From Crocinitomicaceae bacterium (lineage in GTDB: Bacteria > Bacteroidota > Bacteroidia > Flavobacteriales_D > Crocinitomicaceae), in NCBI GenBank assembly GCA_021740085.1, contig JAIPAL010000015.1:1-40481 (forward strand): a stretch of 40,481 nucleotides of DNA, in the 5' to 3' direction. The stretch's first letter is position 1; each line of letters opens with the position of its first letter. The notes below the pieces were generated by a model. That model was not told the DNA's origin. It was given only the letters and a program-made list of their open reading frames with translations, and ran no database searches. The position numbers were made by a program, and so were the translations under genes. Positions 7,486 through 15,669 of this stretch are shown piece by piece.

Positions 7486-8175
7486 ATGAATTTTAAATTA
7501 AAATATCTAAACCGCAGCATTTACAGATTTTTTTTCTTTGTAATTATAGCAAGTGGATTTATTTTTACTGTTTCTTTTTCACTAAAAAATACAAAACAAA
7601 AACAAGACAAAGTTGCCAAGGGAAGCGCCAACGCTATTCCTGAGGTAAAAGATGGAGATATCATTTTTCAATCTTCCAAATCACAGCAAAGTAAAGCGGT
7701 TGAATTGGCAACCAATTCCGTTTTTTCGCATTGCGGAATTATTTTTATTGAAAATGGAGTTCCCTATGTGTATGAAGCAGTGCAGCCCGTTGGAAAACGA
7801 CCTTTAATCGATTGGATAAAAAGTGGCGTCGGAAAGAAATATAAAATTCGTAGACTCATCGATCGTGGTATTTTAATGCGTGAAAGTTTGGAATCTATGC
7901 GGGATTATGCGCTAAAACAAGTTGGGAAAAATTATGATATTTATTTTTCATGGTCAGATAAGGAAATGTATTGTTCTGAATATGTATGGAAAATATACCA
8001 TGAAATAGCAAAGATTACGCTAGTAAAACCAAAAGAATTGAGGGAATTTAATATCGATGCACCGCTAATTCGAAAAACCATGTTCGAGCGTTATGGCAAT
8101 GACATCCCCTACAACGAACTAATGGTTTCACCAGGGCAACTTTATGATTCCAATCTATTAATGGATGTTAATTAA
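7486..8175 (+). CDS. YiiX/YebB-like permuted papain-fold protein, membrane-anchored
   Basis: 229 aa. One N-terminal hydrophobic segment (about 13-32) acts as an anchor or uncleaved signal, followed by a charged linker and a circularly permuted NlpC/P60-type domain. DGDIIFQSS (57-64) opens the domain, His82 lies in VFSHCGI, Glu97 in YVYEAVQPV, and the candidate nucleophile Cys163 in MYCSEYVWKIY. This His-first, Cys-last order is the permuted arrangement known from the YiiX group, whose members are thought to act on lipids or peptide/amide bonds; the substrate here is unknown. The active site would face the periplasm. cysC starts 9 bp downstream, so the two are probably co-transcribed. Confidence 0.82.
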   Translation: MNFKLKYLNRSIYRFFFFVIIASGFIFTVSFSLKNTKQKQDKVAKGSANAIPEVKDGDIIFQSSKSQQSKAVELATNSVFSHCGIIFIENGVPYVYEAVQPVGKRPLIDWIKSGVGKKYKIRRLIDRGILMRESLESMRDYALKQVGKNYDIYFSWSDKEMYCSEYVWKIYHEIAKITLVKPKELREFNIDAPLIRKTMFERYGNDIPYNELMVSPGQLYDSNLLMDVN

Positions 8176-8184
8176 TTTCAATAA

Positions 8185-8727
8185 ATGATGGAAAAAACCG
8201 CTCCTAAATCAATAACTGTATGGCTTACAGGTCTATCTGGATCTGGTAAAACAACCTTAGCCAAACAATTAAAAGCGGAATTAGAAACAACAAGTTGGCC
8301 TATCATTAATTTAGATGGAGATGAATTACGCAAAGGGATTCACAAAGACCTCGATTTTACCGACGCGAGTAGAAAAGAAAATATACGACGTACAGCAGAG
8401 CTTTCCAACTTATTAAATGACTCTAAAATATCCGTTATTGCTTCCCTTATTTCCCCATTTGAAGCAGACAGGCAACTCGCAAAGGAAATTATTGGGAGCG
8501 ATCGATTTATCGAAGTGTTTTGTGACTGCCCATTGTCCATTTGTCAGCAAAGAGACGTAAAAGGCTTGTACCAGCAAGTGGATAATGGAGAAATCAAGCA
8601 ATTTACTGGCATTAGTAGCGCGTATGAAATCCCCTTGAATCCTACTCTACATCTTAAAACTGCGGAGCTAAGTATTTCAGATTGCTTGGATCTTATTAAA
8701 AAAGAAATTCGTAATCGATTGCGGTAA
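8185..8727 (+). CDS. cysC: Adenylyl-sulfate (APS) kinase
   Basis: 180 aa. It phosphorylates adenosine 5'-phosphosulfate at the 3' position with ATP to make PAPS. The Walker A motif GLSGSGKTT is at 16-24, followed by the family signature DGDELRKGIHKDLDF. The FTDASRKENIRR and GLYQQVDNGEIKQFTGI segments bind APS, as in other CysC proteins. Full length for a stand-alone kinase. The start ATGATG offers two choices, one codon apart. No sulfurylase (cysD/cysN or sat) is in the window, so PAPS may feed sulfation or an assimilation pathway encoded elsewhere. Lies 9 bp after the YiiX-like gene. Confidence 0.93.
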   Translation: MMEKTAPKSITVWLTGLSGSGKTTLAKQLKAELETTSWPIINLDGDELRKGIHKDLDFTDASRKENIRRTAELSNLLNDSKISVIASLISPFEADRQLAKEIIGSDRFIEVFCDCPLSICQQRDVKGLYQQVDNGEIKQFTGISSAYEIPLNPTLHLKTAELSISDCLDLIKKEIRNRLR

Positions 8728-8742
8728 ATACTATCATTCTAT

Positions 8743-8750
8743 TAATTTTG
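8743..8750 (+). promoter_or_regulatory. Promoter of the rhodanese-DedA pair
   Basis: TAATTTTG at 8743-8750 fits the Bacteroidota -7 element and TTG at 8719-8721 can serve as the -33 element, 21 bp apart. The ATG follows 8 bp after the -7 box, so the leader would be very short. The motif lies in the 31-bp gap after cysC. Confidence 0.5.
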
Positions 8751-8758
8751 CTACCCAT

Positions 8759-9076
8759 ATGAAATTAGTTAGCCCAGAAGCAGCACAAACATTTATTCAA
8801 TCACAGAACCCGATTCAATTAATTGATGTACGTGAAACCTATGAATTTGATTATGGAAACAATGGTTTTGTGAATATACCAATGGCGGAAATGGCTGATA
8901 AAGTAACCGTTTTAGATAATAAGCTCCCTACCGTTCTAATTTGCAGATCCGGGAAAAGAGCGGAAGCAGTAGCTATTTTTTTAGAAAAATGTTATGGATT
9001 TACCAATCTATTTGTCATAGACGGAGGCATGATAGCATGGAAAGAAATAATTGATCCTCAAATTCAACTAGATTAA
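8759..9076 (+). CDS. Single-domain rhodanese-like sulfurtransferase
   Basis: 105 aa, one rhodanese domain with no signal peptide, so cytoplasmic. LIDVRETYEFDYG (21-33) is the usual N-terminal signature, and the active-site loop is CRSGKRA with Cys62 as the persulfide-forming residue. Such small proteins carry sulfane sulfur between partners; the partner is unknown. The stop is directly followed by the DedA gene (1-bp gap), so the two form an operon, probably with their own promoter just upstream. Nearby cysC hints at a sulfur theme but does not prove one. Confidence 0.9.
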   Translation: MKLVSPEAAQTFIQSQNPIQLIDVRETYEFDYGNNGFVNIPMAEMADKVTVLDNKLPTVLICRSGKRAEAVAIFLEKCYGFTNLFVIDGGMIAWKEIIDPQIQLD

Positions 9077-9077
9077 C

Positions 9078-9737
9078 ATGGAATTTTTTAACGAACTTTT
9101 TACCATCTTTCAGCACATCATCAAATTAGATTTTAGTTGGTTTTTTGAAAATTATTCATCCGCCATTTACATTATTTTATTCTTAGTCATTTTTATTGAA
9201 ACAGGCTTGGTAGCCATGCCTTTTCTACCTGGCGATTCACTTTTATTTACCGCTGGTATTTTTGCCGCTTCAGGTCAATTAAATTTATCTTACTTGCTTA
9301 TATTATTACTTATTGCAGCCGTTCTAGGTGATAATTGTAATTATTGGATAGGTAGAAAAATTGGTTTGCGCGTTTTTCAATTAAAATTTCGAGGAAAACC
9401 AATAGTAAATAAAAAATACCTCGATCAAACAGAATTATTTTTTGCTAAAAATGGGGTAAAAGCCATTATCATGGCACGCTTTGTCCCTTTTGTTCGCACA
9501 TTCGCTCCTTTCGCAGCTGGAATTGGCAAAATGAATTATAATCGTTTTTTCTTATTTGATTTATTGGGTGGTTTTTTATGGATTTTCAGTCTTACTCTTG
9601 CTGGTTATCTTCTTGGCGAAGTAGAATGGATTAGAAAACACATTGATTTAGTGTGTCTTGGAATTATATTTCTCTCTATTTTACCCATGTTATTCGAAGT
9701 AATTAAAAGCAAATTAAAGGCACGTAATAAAGAATAA
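9078..9737 (+). CDS. DedA-family inner membrane protein
   Basis: 219 aa with several hydrophobic helices. The family features are present: FIETGLVAMPFLPGDSLLF (39-57), with the acidic residue and PGD motif, and ARFVPFVRTFAPFAAG (133-148), the R-x3-P-x2-R re-entrant loop typical of DedA/VTT proteins. DedA proteins move lipids such as undecaprenyl phosphate or phosphatidylethanolamine across the membrane, or support proton-motive-force homeostasis; which one applies here cannot be told. Immediately follows the rhodanese gene. Confidence 0.92.
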   Translation: MEFFNELFTIFQHIIKLDFSWFFENYSSAIYIILFLVIFIETGLVAMPFLPGDSLLFTAGIFAASGQLNLSYLLILLLIAAVLGDNCNYWIGRKIGLRVFQLKFRGKPIVNKKYLDQTELFFAKNGVKAIIMARFVPFVRTFAPFAAGIGKMNYNRFFLFDLLGGFLWIFSLTLAGYLLGEVEWIRKHIDLVCLGIIFLSILPMLFEVIKSKLKARNKE

Positions 9738-9791
9738 CACTCTCATAAAATTGTCCTTCACCCGATATTAAAAATTTGACTGGTGTTAATT

Positions 9792-9946
9792 ATACCACAA
9801 GACTATTCCATAACCCCGTTGAGGGGTTAACTATTTTTAACGCTGGATGAAATCCAGCGAAAAAATATGAATTAGCTCCCTTTTTGGCGTGTATTTTTAG
9901 TTAAAATCATGACAAAAAGATGTTGTGGTAAAAAAGCGATCAGTGA
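9792..9946 (+). repeat. Dispersed intergenic repeat, copy 2
   Basis: Second copy of the element at 7277-7429, same orientation. Inverted ends ACCACAA (9794-9800) and TTGTGGT (9923-9929); hairpins AACCCC-gttga-GGGGTT and CGCTGGAT-gaa-ATCCAGCG. In the hairpin regions the differences from copy 1 fall mainly in the loops, which suggests that the stem structure is maintained. It fills about half of the 299-bp gap between DedA and the PKD protein. Confidence 0.8.
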
Positions 9947-9973
9947 GTAATAAAAATGTAACTTTTTATTTAT

Positions 9974-10004
9974 TTTGACTTGTGTGCAATTTTATTTAAT
10001 TTTA
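9974..10004 (+). promoter_or_regulatory. Promoter of the PKD surface-protein gene
   Basis: TTTG at 9974-9977 and TAATTTTA at 9997-10004 are separated by exactly 19 bp, the preferred Bacteroidota spacing (TTTG-N19-TAnnTTTG). Only the last base of the -7 box is off consensus. The ATG lies 32 bp downstream. Confidence 0.6.
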
Positions 10005-10036
10005 TAACGTCTTAGGACAGTAAAAAAACAAAAAAA

Positions 10037-12433
10037 ATGAAAAAATTCTTACCCCTGTTTATTTTTAGTGCTATTTTATTTTCGCAAAATCAAGTGTTTT
10101 CTCAGGTATCCGGATGCCCAAATGCAGATTTCTCACAAAATTCTTTTGTAAACTGGACTGGTTCTACTGGTAGTTGCTGCGGTATTAATACGCCTAATAT
10201 TGGTATTCAACCAGGACAACACGATATTATGACTGGTGGTTTTGATCCAGCTGTTGGTTGTATCCAATTACCAACGGTTCCTCCGGGAGCTGCATTTTCA
10301 GCACGAGTTGGTGATGGGACAGGTACTGGCGCACAAGCTGCTAGACTGCAATACAATTTCACGGTAACCCCAACATCCAACTTAATCATCGTACAATATG
10401 CCGTTGTTTTGCAAGATGCAGGTCACTCAGTAATGTCCCAACCTCGTTTTGAAATTCAATTATATGATCAAGCAGGAAATCCAATACCATGCACCTTTTA
10501 TCAAGAAGCAGCTGCCCAAGGAATTCCAGGGTGGGGATCTTGTGGTTCAGTTGCCTATAAAAATTGGACGACTTTCGGAGTGGAAGTAACCAATTATGTT
10601 GGGCAAACAGTTACCCTAGATGTAGCAACAGGTGACTGCTCTTTAGGTGGACATTATGGATATGCCTATGTTTCTGCTGCGTGTAGTTCACTTAACTTAT
10701 CAGCGCTCTATTGTGAAAATGGCAACAGCAACTCTGCCACCCTATCTGCTCCCGCGGGATTTGCTAACTACGTTTGGACAGATGCAGCTCCACCTTATAC
10801 GCAATTGGGAGTAGGTCAGACTGTTTACATTCCAAATATCACCCAAGATTCAGTAAACTGTGCCATTACCTCCTCAAATGGATGTGTTGCCAATTTAACT
10901 ACACAAGTTTTACCCGCAGAAGTAATTGGAAGCATCGTGGATTCAAACGTGTGCGCTGGTAACCAAACGCTGTTATTTAATACAACATCCTTTGCTAACT
11001 CAGCTGTAGATAGTGTTCATTGGTCTTCTTCTGATGGCTACACCGATACTACTTTTAACTTTAATCACACTTTTCCTGCCCCAGGAGTTTACAATGTTGA
11101 ACTCATTGTTCAGAATTCAGCAAATTGTATTGATACCGTTACTACCACAGTCGAGGTTTTCGAAAATCCAACGGCATCATTTGGATTTGACGATGTTTGT
11201 CTCGGGCAAACGGCGATTTTTAATGCTAGTAGTAGCTTACTTGGAAACGATACCATCACCAATTATTGGTACGTAAATAATGATACCTTGGTAGGAGATA
11301 CCGTTACCGTCAATTTCAATGGTCCTAATAATTACCAAGTAGATTTGGTTGCCATAACAGAAAACGGCTGTTCAGATACTATTTCTCAGCAATTCACTGT
11401 ATTTAATAATCCAACAGCAAACTTTACCATTACCGAATCTTGTTTAGACGATCCTGTTTTATTCAATAATACAACCGCTAGTATTTCAGCATTTACGCAG
11501 TTTGGATGGTACTATAACAATCAATTATTAGATACCACGATGGATCTCAGTTATATCTTTAATACACCAGGAACTAATACCATGACCCTAGTAGCGGTTG
11601 ATTCATTTTCAGCAACTGTATTTTGCGATGATACCATCAGTTTCAACTTCTTTGTTCATGATTACCCTGTTTTAGCGTACACAGCAGATACCATTGTTTG
11701 TGAAGACATCCCTTTTGTATTTACCAATCAAACTACTGTCTCAACAAATGAAACGCTAAGTTATACTTGGGAATCAGGTGGCGCTACCATTGGTACAAAC
11801 GAAGATTTATCCTACACTATGAACACGCCAGGTTCGTACCAAATCACGATGACATCTACCTCTTCTTTTGGATGCGAAAATGATACGGTCTTTAACCTAG
11901 ATGTTAAACAAACCCCAGTTGAGCCTGTACTATCAGTTACTACTCCAGATTGTCCTGGTGATCCAATTTTCTTAACGGCAACAGCTGAGCCATTTTCAAC
12001 GATTTCATGGGTTGGTCCTAATAATTTCTCTTCGGATCAGTTTACTGTAACGATGCCAATTATGCCTAACGGTATGGGTTCTTACATTGCTTTTGTTGTT
12101 TCTGAGTTCGGATGTATTTCCGACACAAGTAGTATTGTAGCATCTATTGCAAATATTGGTAGCCTAAATGATTTCGACTTTCCCAATGTAATAACTGCTA
12201 ACGGAGACAATACGAACGACATACTTGATATTAAAACTTATTTTAGTTCTTGTGATGAATATACCTTATACATCTTTAATAGATGGGGGCAATTAATCTT
12301 CGAACAAGGACAAGATACAGACCAATTCCAAGGAAAAGATATGAAAGGAAATGAAATTTCTGATGGCGTTCTTTTCTACAAATTACTCTTTCAAAACTAT
12401 GAGAAGTCTGGATATATCCATTTAATTAGATAA
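10037..12433 (+). CDS. Large secreted PKD-repeat protein with type B T9SS C-terminal domain
   Basis: 798 aa. The signal peptide is residues 1-22 (ends VFSQ). Residues 23-215 form a Cys- and Gly-rich N-terminal domain that looks like a carbohydrate-binding beta-sandwich. An Ig-like segment follows, then about four PKD/Ig-like repeats (300-690), seen from repeating FNNTT, YxWYxN and PGxY-type motifs. The last 90 residues are the gliding-motility-associated C-terminal domain (CHU_C, type B sorting signal): FPNVITANGDNTNDILDI, then YIFNRWGQLIF and SDGVLFYKLLF. Such proteins cross the outer membrane by the type IX system and sit on the cell surface; adhesion is the likeliest role. Preceded by a well-spaced promoter. 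The convergent downstream gene begins at the very next base. Confidence 0.88.
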   Translation: MKKFLPLFIFSAILFSQNQVFSQVSGCPNADFSQNSFVNWTGSTGSCCGINTPNIGIQPGQHDIMTGGFDPAVGCIQLPTVPPGAAFSARVGDGTGTGAQAARLQYNFTVTPTSNLIIVQYAVVLQDAGHSVMSQPRFEIQLYDQAGNPIPCTFYQEAAAQGIPGWGSCGSVAYKNWTTFGVEVTNYVGQTVTLDVATGDCSLGGHYGYAYVSAACSSLNLSALYCENGNSNSATLSAPAGFANYVWTDAAPPYTQLGVGQTVYIPNITQDSVNCAITSSNGCVANLTTQVLPAEVIGSIVDSNVCAGNQTLLFNTTSFANSAVDSVHWSSSDGYTDTTFNFNHTFPAPGVYNVELIVQNSANCIDTVTTTVEVFENPTASFGFDDVCLGQTAIFNASSSLLGNDTITNYWYVNNDTLVGDTVTVNFNGPNNYQVDLVAITENGCSDTISQQFTVFNNPTANFTITESCLDDPVLFNNTTASISAFTQFGWYYNNQLLDTTMDLSYIFNTPGTNTMTLVAVDSFSATVFCDDTISFNFFVHDYPVLAYTADTIVCEDIPFVFTNQTTVSTNETLSYTWESGGATIGTNEDLSYTMNTPGSYQITMTSTSSFGCENDTVFNLDVKQTPVEPVLSVTTPDCPGDPIFLTATAEPFSTISWVGPNNFSSDQFTVTMPIMPNGMGSYIAFVVSEFGCISDTSSIVASIANIGSLNDFDFPNVITANGDNTNDILDIKTYFSSCDEYTLYIFNRWGQLIFEQGQDTDQFQGKDMKGNEISDGVLFYKLLFQNYEKSGYIHLIR

Positions 12434-12955
12434 TCAAAAAAGACTTTGAATTTCTTTTTTAAGAAAATCAATAGCAATTTCAGTTGGTAACTGATCAAGT
12501 TCACCAGCTAACGATAAAATAAAGGAAGAGAGCGCTAAGGAATCAGCGCTCTCTTCCATTTTACCACTAGCTATATTTATCAATTTAATCGTTTCTTCTT
12601 TAGAATCTTGCAATATTTTCCAGCCCATAGTAGAAATAAATAATTGTTGCGCCACATTATGATCGTATTCCTCACGTATAGTTTTTAATAATAATGCTTG
12701 AAACATGGGAGCTGGAAGTCCAGGATTTTGCATACGCATTACTAGACTATTAGGATTTATTCTCTCTAAAAACAAAATGGCACGTTGATAGGCCTCTACC
12801 CTATTTGGCAAGAAAAATTCCTGACGTTGTTTTTTCAATTCGGTTATCAAAATGGCTTGTTCTACGCTTTGATTTTTTTTAACAAAAAAAACGACAACAA
12901 ATAGTATCGATAAGCTTGAAATAAGCAGCGCGATTAAATAAATAACTTCAGTCAT
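12434..12955 (-). CDS. Conserved membrane-anchored protein of unknown function
   Basis: 173 aa. One N-terminal transmembrane helix (about 4-26) is followed by FFVKKNQ and a helical cytoplasmic part of about 140 residues. LPNRVEAYQRAILFLERINP (50-69) and the TIREEYDHNVAQQLFIS segment look like conserved blocks, and I believe related proteins occur widely in Bacteroidota without known function; this comes from memory, not a search. No catalytic residues are evident. A TATATTTG -7 box lies 17 bp upstream on the minus strand. Its stop codon abuts the stop of the PKD gene with no gap. Confidence 0.8.
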   Translation of the reverse strand: MTEVIYLIALLISSLSILFVVVFFVKKNQSVEQAILITELKKQRQEFFLPNRVEAYQRAILFLERINPNSLVMRMQNPGLPAPMFQALLLKTIREEYDHNVAQQLFISTMGWKILQDSKEETIKLINIASGKMEESADSLALSSFILSLAGELDQLPTEIAIDFLKKEIQSLF

Positions 12956-12972
12956 AAGGGTTAGTTTTTGTG

Positions 12973-12980
12973 CAAATATA
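12973..12980 (-). promoter_or_regulatory. -7 element of the membrane-anchored hypothetical
   Basis: On the minus strand this reads TATATTTG, an exact match to TAnnTTTG, 17 bp before the start codon at 12955. No -33 TTG was seen at 19 bp; a TTTG lies only about 12 bp upstream. Confidence 0.5.
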
Positions 12981-13058
12981 ATAGCATGTGTACAAAGTTT
13001 AGTTACTATTTAATTTTTTATCCATTGCTTTAATATCTTTACAAGATAAATTTTAACC

Positions 13059-14525
13059 ATGGCTTCGACAATTATTACCATTGTACTTTTCGCATATTTT
13101 GGCTTACTCCTTCTAATTGCTTACCTCACTTCACGTAATGCAACCGCTAAAAGTTTTTTTACAGGCGACAAAAAAAGCCGTTGGTATTTAGTGGCATTTG
13201 GAATGATTGGCACTTCATTGTCTGGTGTAACATTCATTTCAGTTCCCGGAGGCGTTCTTGATGGTGGCTGGTATTATTACCAGATGGTTATTGGATTTTT
13301 TCTAGGTTATTTTGTGGTGGCTTTCGTCTTACTTCCAATCTATTACAAATACAATCTCACCTCAATCTACCGTTATTTAGAACACCGACTAGGTTTCAGC
13401 GCTTATCAATGGGGTGCGGGTTATTTCATTTTATCACGGACACTTGGAGCAACCGTACGCTTGTATTTAGTGATTAACGTACTACAGCTTTTTGTTTTCG
13501 ATTCAATTGGTATTCCTTTTTGGTTGTCAAGTGTAATAATAATCGCCATGATCATTGCTTATACCTTGCAAGGCGGCGTAAAAACAATCGTTTGGACAGA
13601 TACCCTACAAACCATTTTTATGCTCTTAGCCTTGGTGGTTTGCATTTTTTCGATTCAAACTGAGCTCAATTGGAGTTGGAGTCATATTTGGGATCAATTG
13701 GAAAAAACAAATATGACAAAACTTTGGAGTACCGATTATCTCCGAAAAGATTTCTTTCTTAAGCATATAATTGGCGGGGCTTTTATTACCATTGCCATGA
13801 CAGGATTAGATCAAGAAATGATGCAAAAAAATATCAGCGTCAAATCTTTAAAAGATGCCCAAAAGAACATGGTTGTATTTAGTTTTGTATTGTTATTAGT
13901 GAATGCCTTATTCTTATTCCTAGGTGGGATTTTATATCTCTATGCGAGTCAGCAAGGGCTAAACTTTAAACCCGACGATGTTTTTCCAACGATTGTCCAA
14001 CAACATTTACCGTTAGGAATCTTTATTATATTTATTGTTGGGTTAATATCCGCCTTATTCCCATCTGTTGATGGAGCAATAACAGCACTCACCTCCTCAT
14101 TCTGCATAGATATTTTGGGCTTCGAACGAAGTGATGCATGGAATCAACATCAACAAATTAGAGTTAGAAAAATAATACATCTTTCATTCGCGGTCCTCTT
14201 CTTATTGCTTGTGTTTTACTTCAAATGGATGGATAATAAAAGTATAGTTGATCTTATCTTTTTAATTGCAGGATATACCTATGGCCCTTTACTCGGTCTA
14301 TTTGCTTTTGGTATTTTGACAAAACGTACCATAAAAAATATTATGGTACCAATCGTTTGTCTTGCCTCGCCAATCATTTGTTATTTATTGCAAACTAATT
14401 CAACCAGCCTTTTTAATGGCTATGTATTTGGGCATGAATTATTATTATTAAACGGAAGTATTACCTTTGGCTTACTATTTATTAGGAGTACTCAATCAGC
14501 AGATGCAATAAAAAATAACCTATGA
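13059..14525 (+). CDS. Sodium:solute symporter (SSS family)
   Basis: 488 aa with about 13 hydrophobic helices across the whole length, as usual for the SSS family, which imports solutes with sodium. The early segment SGVTFISVPGGVLDGGWYYY and the following helix match sodium-binding transmembrane regions of the family; RYLEHRLG in the helix 2-3 loop and the ISALFPSVDGAITAL helix are also characteristic. The solute cannot be predicted; members include sugar, sialic acid, proline and vitamin carriers. Its last codon overlaps the GlmU-like gene start (ATGA, 14522-14525), so the two are translationally coupled. A TATCTTTA box lies about 20 bp before the start. Confidence 0.92.
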   Translation: MASTIITIVLFAYFGLLLLIAYLTSRNATAKSFFTGDKKSRWYLVAFGMIGTSLSGVTFISVPGGVLDGGWYYYQMVIGFFLGYFVVAFVLLPIYYKYNLTSIYRYLEHRLGFSAYQWGAGYFILSRTLGATVRLYLVINVLQLFVFDSIGIPFWLSSVIIIAMIIAYTLQGGVKTIVWTDTLQTIFMLLALVVCIFSIQTELNWSWSHIWDQLEKTNMTKLWSTDYLRKDFFLKHIIGGAFITIAMTGLDQEMMQKNISVKSLKDAQKNMVVFSFVLLLVNALFLFLGGILYLYASQQGLNFKPDDVFPTIVQQHLPLGIFIIFIVGLISALFPSVDGAITALTSSFCIDILGFERSDAWNQHQQIRVRKIIHLSFAVLFLLLVFYFKWMDNKSIVDLIFLIAGYTYGPLLGLFAFGILTKRTIKNIMVPIVCLASPIICYLLQTNSTSLFNGYVFGHELLLLNGSITFGLLFIRSTQSADAIKNNL

Positions 14526-15664
14526 AGATAATTTTAGCTGACCTCAACGCACATTTAAGATTTGCTCCCCTTTCTTTAACTCGACCAATTGGTGACATTC
14601 GATTAGGTATGTTCACTAATTTTGAACGCTGGACGATCTTATTACCTGAATATGAAATAGGATTTCATACGGAAAGTTACTTAAGTGATGAATTTGAACA
14701 GTTGGAAAATGGTGTGATAGTCAATGCATGTGTTATTCCAAATGAAGACTTTGTTGCTGCAGTGGTTCACTTAGAAAATGATTGCCGTTTAGTATTGAAC
14801 GATATCACACTTGCTATCCATGGAAATGGCGATAATGCAATCACATTTACAGGTGAAACACCCCTTATTGTACACCAAAGATGGGACCTATTATCAGTAA
14901 ATGAAGCTGCAATTATCCATGATATTTCACTCATAAAAGAAAGTGTTTCCTTCCAGAATATACCAAAAAGTATTACTGTAATTGGTTCTAAAGATGACAT
15001 ATATATTGAAGAAGGCGCATCGTTAGAAGCTTGTACTTTAAACACAACGGAAGGGCCAATATACATTAGTAATGGTGCAGAAATAATGGAAGGATCTAAC
15101 ATACGTGGACCTTTTGTGATGTGTGAAAATTCGGTCGTTAAAATGGGCGCAAAAATATACGGCGCAACTACAATCGGCCCTTCTTGTAAAGTTGGTGGTG
15201 AAGTAAGCAATGTCATATTTCAAGGGTTCTCCAATAAAGGCCACGATGGATTTCTAGGCAATTCCTACATTGGCGAATGGTGTAATTTAGGTGCAGACAC
15301 CAATGTTTCCAATTTAAAAAATAATTATGGAGCCGTTAGTACCTATTGTTATGAAAAGGATGAGCAAGTAAAAACCGATAGGCAATTTCTAGGATTATTT
15401 ATGGGGGATCATTCTAAAACTGGTATTAATACTATGTTTAATACCGGATCTGTTGTAGGAGTTTCTTGTAACCTATACGGAGCAGGATTTTTTCCAAAAA
15501 ACACCCCTTCTTTTTCTTGGGGAGAGCCAAACTCCTTGGTTCCATTTCGTATTGAAAAAGCCACTGAATACGCCAATAGAATGATGGAAAGAAGAGCGGA
15601 AAAACTATCTGAATCAGAGGAAAATATATTAGCACATCTCAAAGATACTTACGGACTAAAATAG
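14522..15664 (+). CDS. glmU: Bacteroidota-type GlmU-like sugar nucleotidyltransferase/acetyltransferase
   Basis: 380 aa. The N-terminus MKIILADLNAHLRFAPLSLT and RPIGDIRLG match the alternative GlmU-like family of Bacteroidota, annotated as UDP-GlcNAc diphosphorylase/glucosamine-1-phosphate N-acetyltransferase. The C-terminal half (about 150-340) is a left-handed beta-helix with hexapeptide repeats such as ISNGAEIMEGSNI, MGAKIYGATTIG and GEWCNLGADTNVSNL. It probably makes UDP-N-acetylglucosamine for cell wall and envelope glycans in the cytoplasm. The start overlaps the symporter by 4 bp. The assignment rests on family resemblance; a related nucleotide-sugar acetyltransferase is possible. Confidence 0.85.
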   Translation: MKIILADLNAHLRFAPLSLTRPIGDIRLGMFTNFERWTILLPEYEIGFHTESYLSDEFEQLENGVIVNACVIPNEDFVAAVVHLENDCRLVLNDITLAIHGNGDNAITFTGETPLIVHQRWDLLSVNEAAIIHDISLIKESVSFQNIPKSITVIGSKDDIYIEEGASLEACTLNTTEGPIYISNGAEIMEGSNIRGPFVMCENSVVKMGAKIYGATTIGPSCKVGGEVSNVIFQGFSNKGHDGFLGNSYIGEWCNLGADTNVSNLKNNYGAVSTYCYEKDEQVKTDRQFLGLFMGDHSKTGINTMFNTGSVVGVSCNLYGAGFFPKNTPSFSWGEPNSLVPFRIEKATEYANRMMERRAEKLSESEENILAHLKDTYGLK

Positions 15665-15669
15665 TTTCG

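Noticed and set aside
8185..9076. Sulfur assimilation gene cluster
   Set aside because: Only cysC and a generic rhodanese are present; sulfurylase and reductase genes are absent from the window.
14767..15216. Minus-strand 149-aa ORF
   Set aside because: Lies wholly within the GlmU-like gene on the other strand; a frame shadow.
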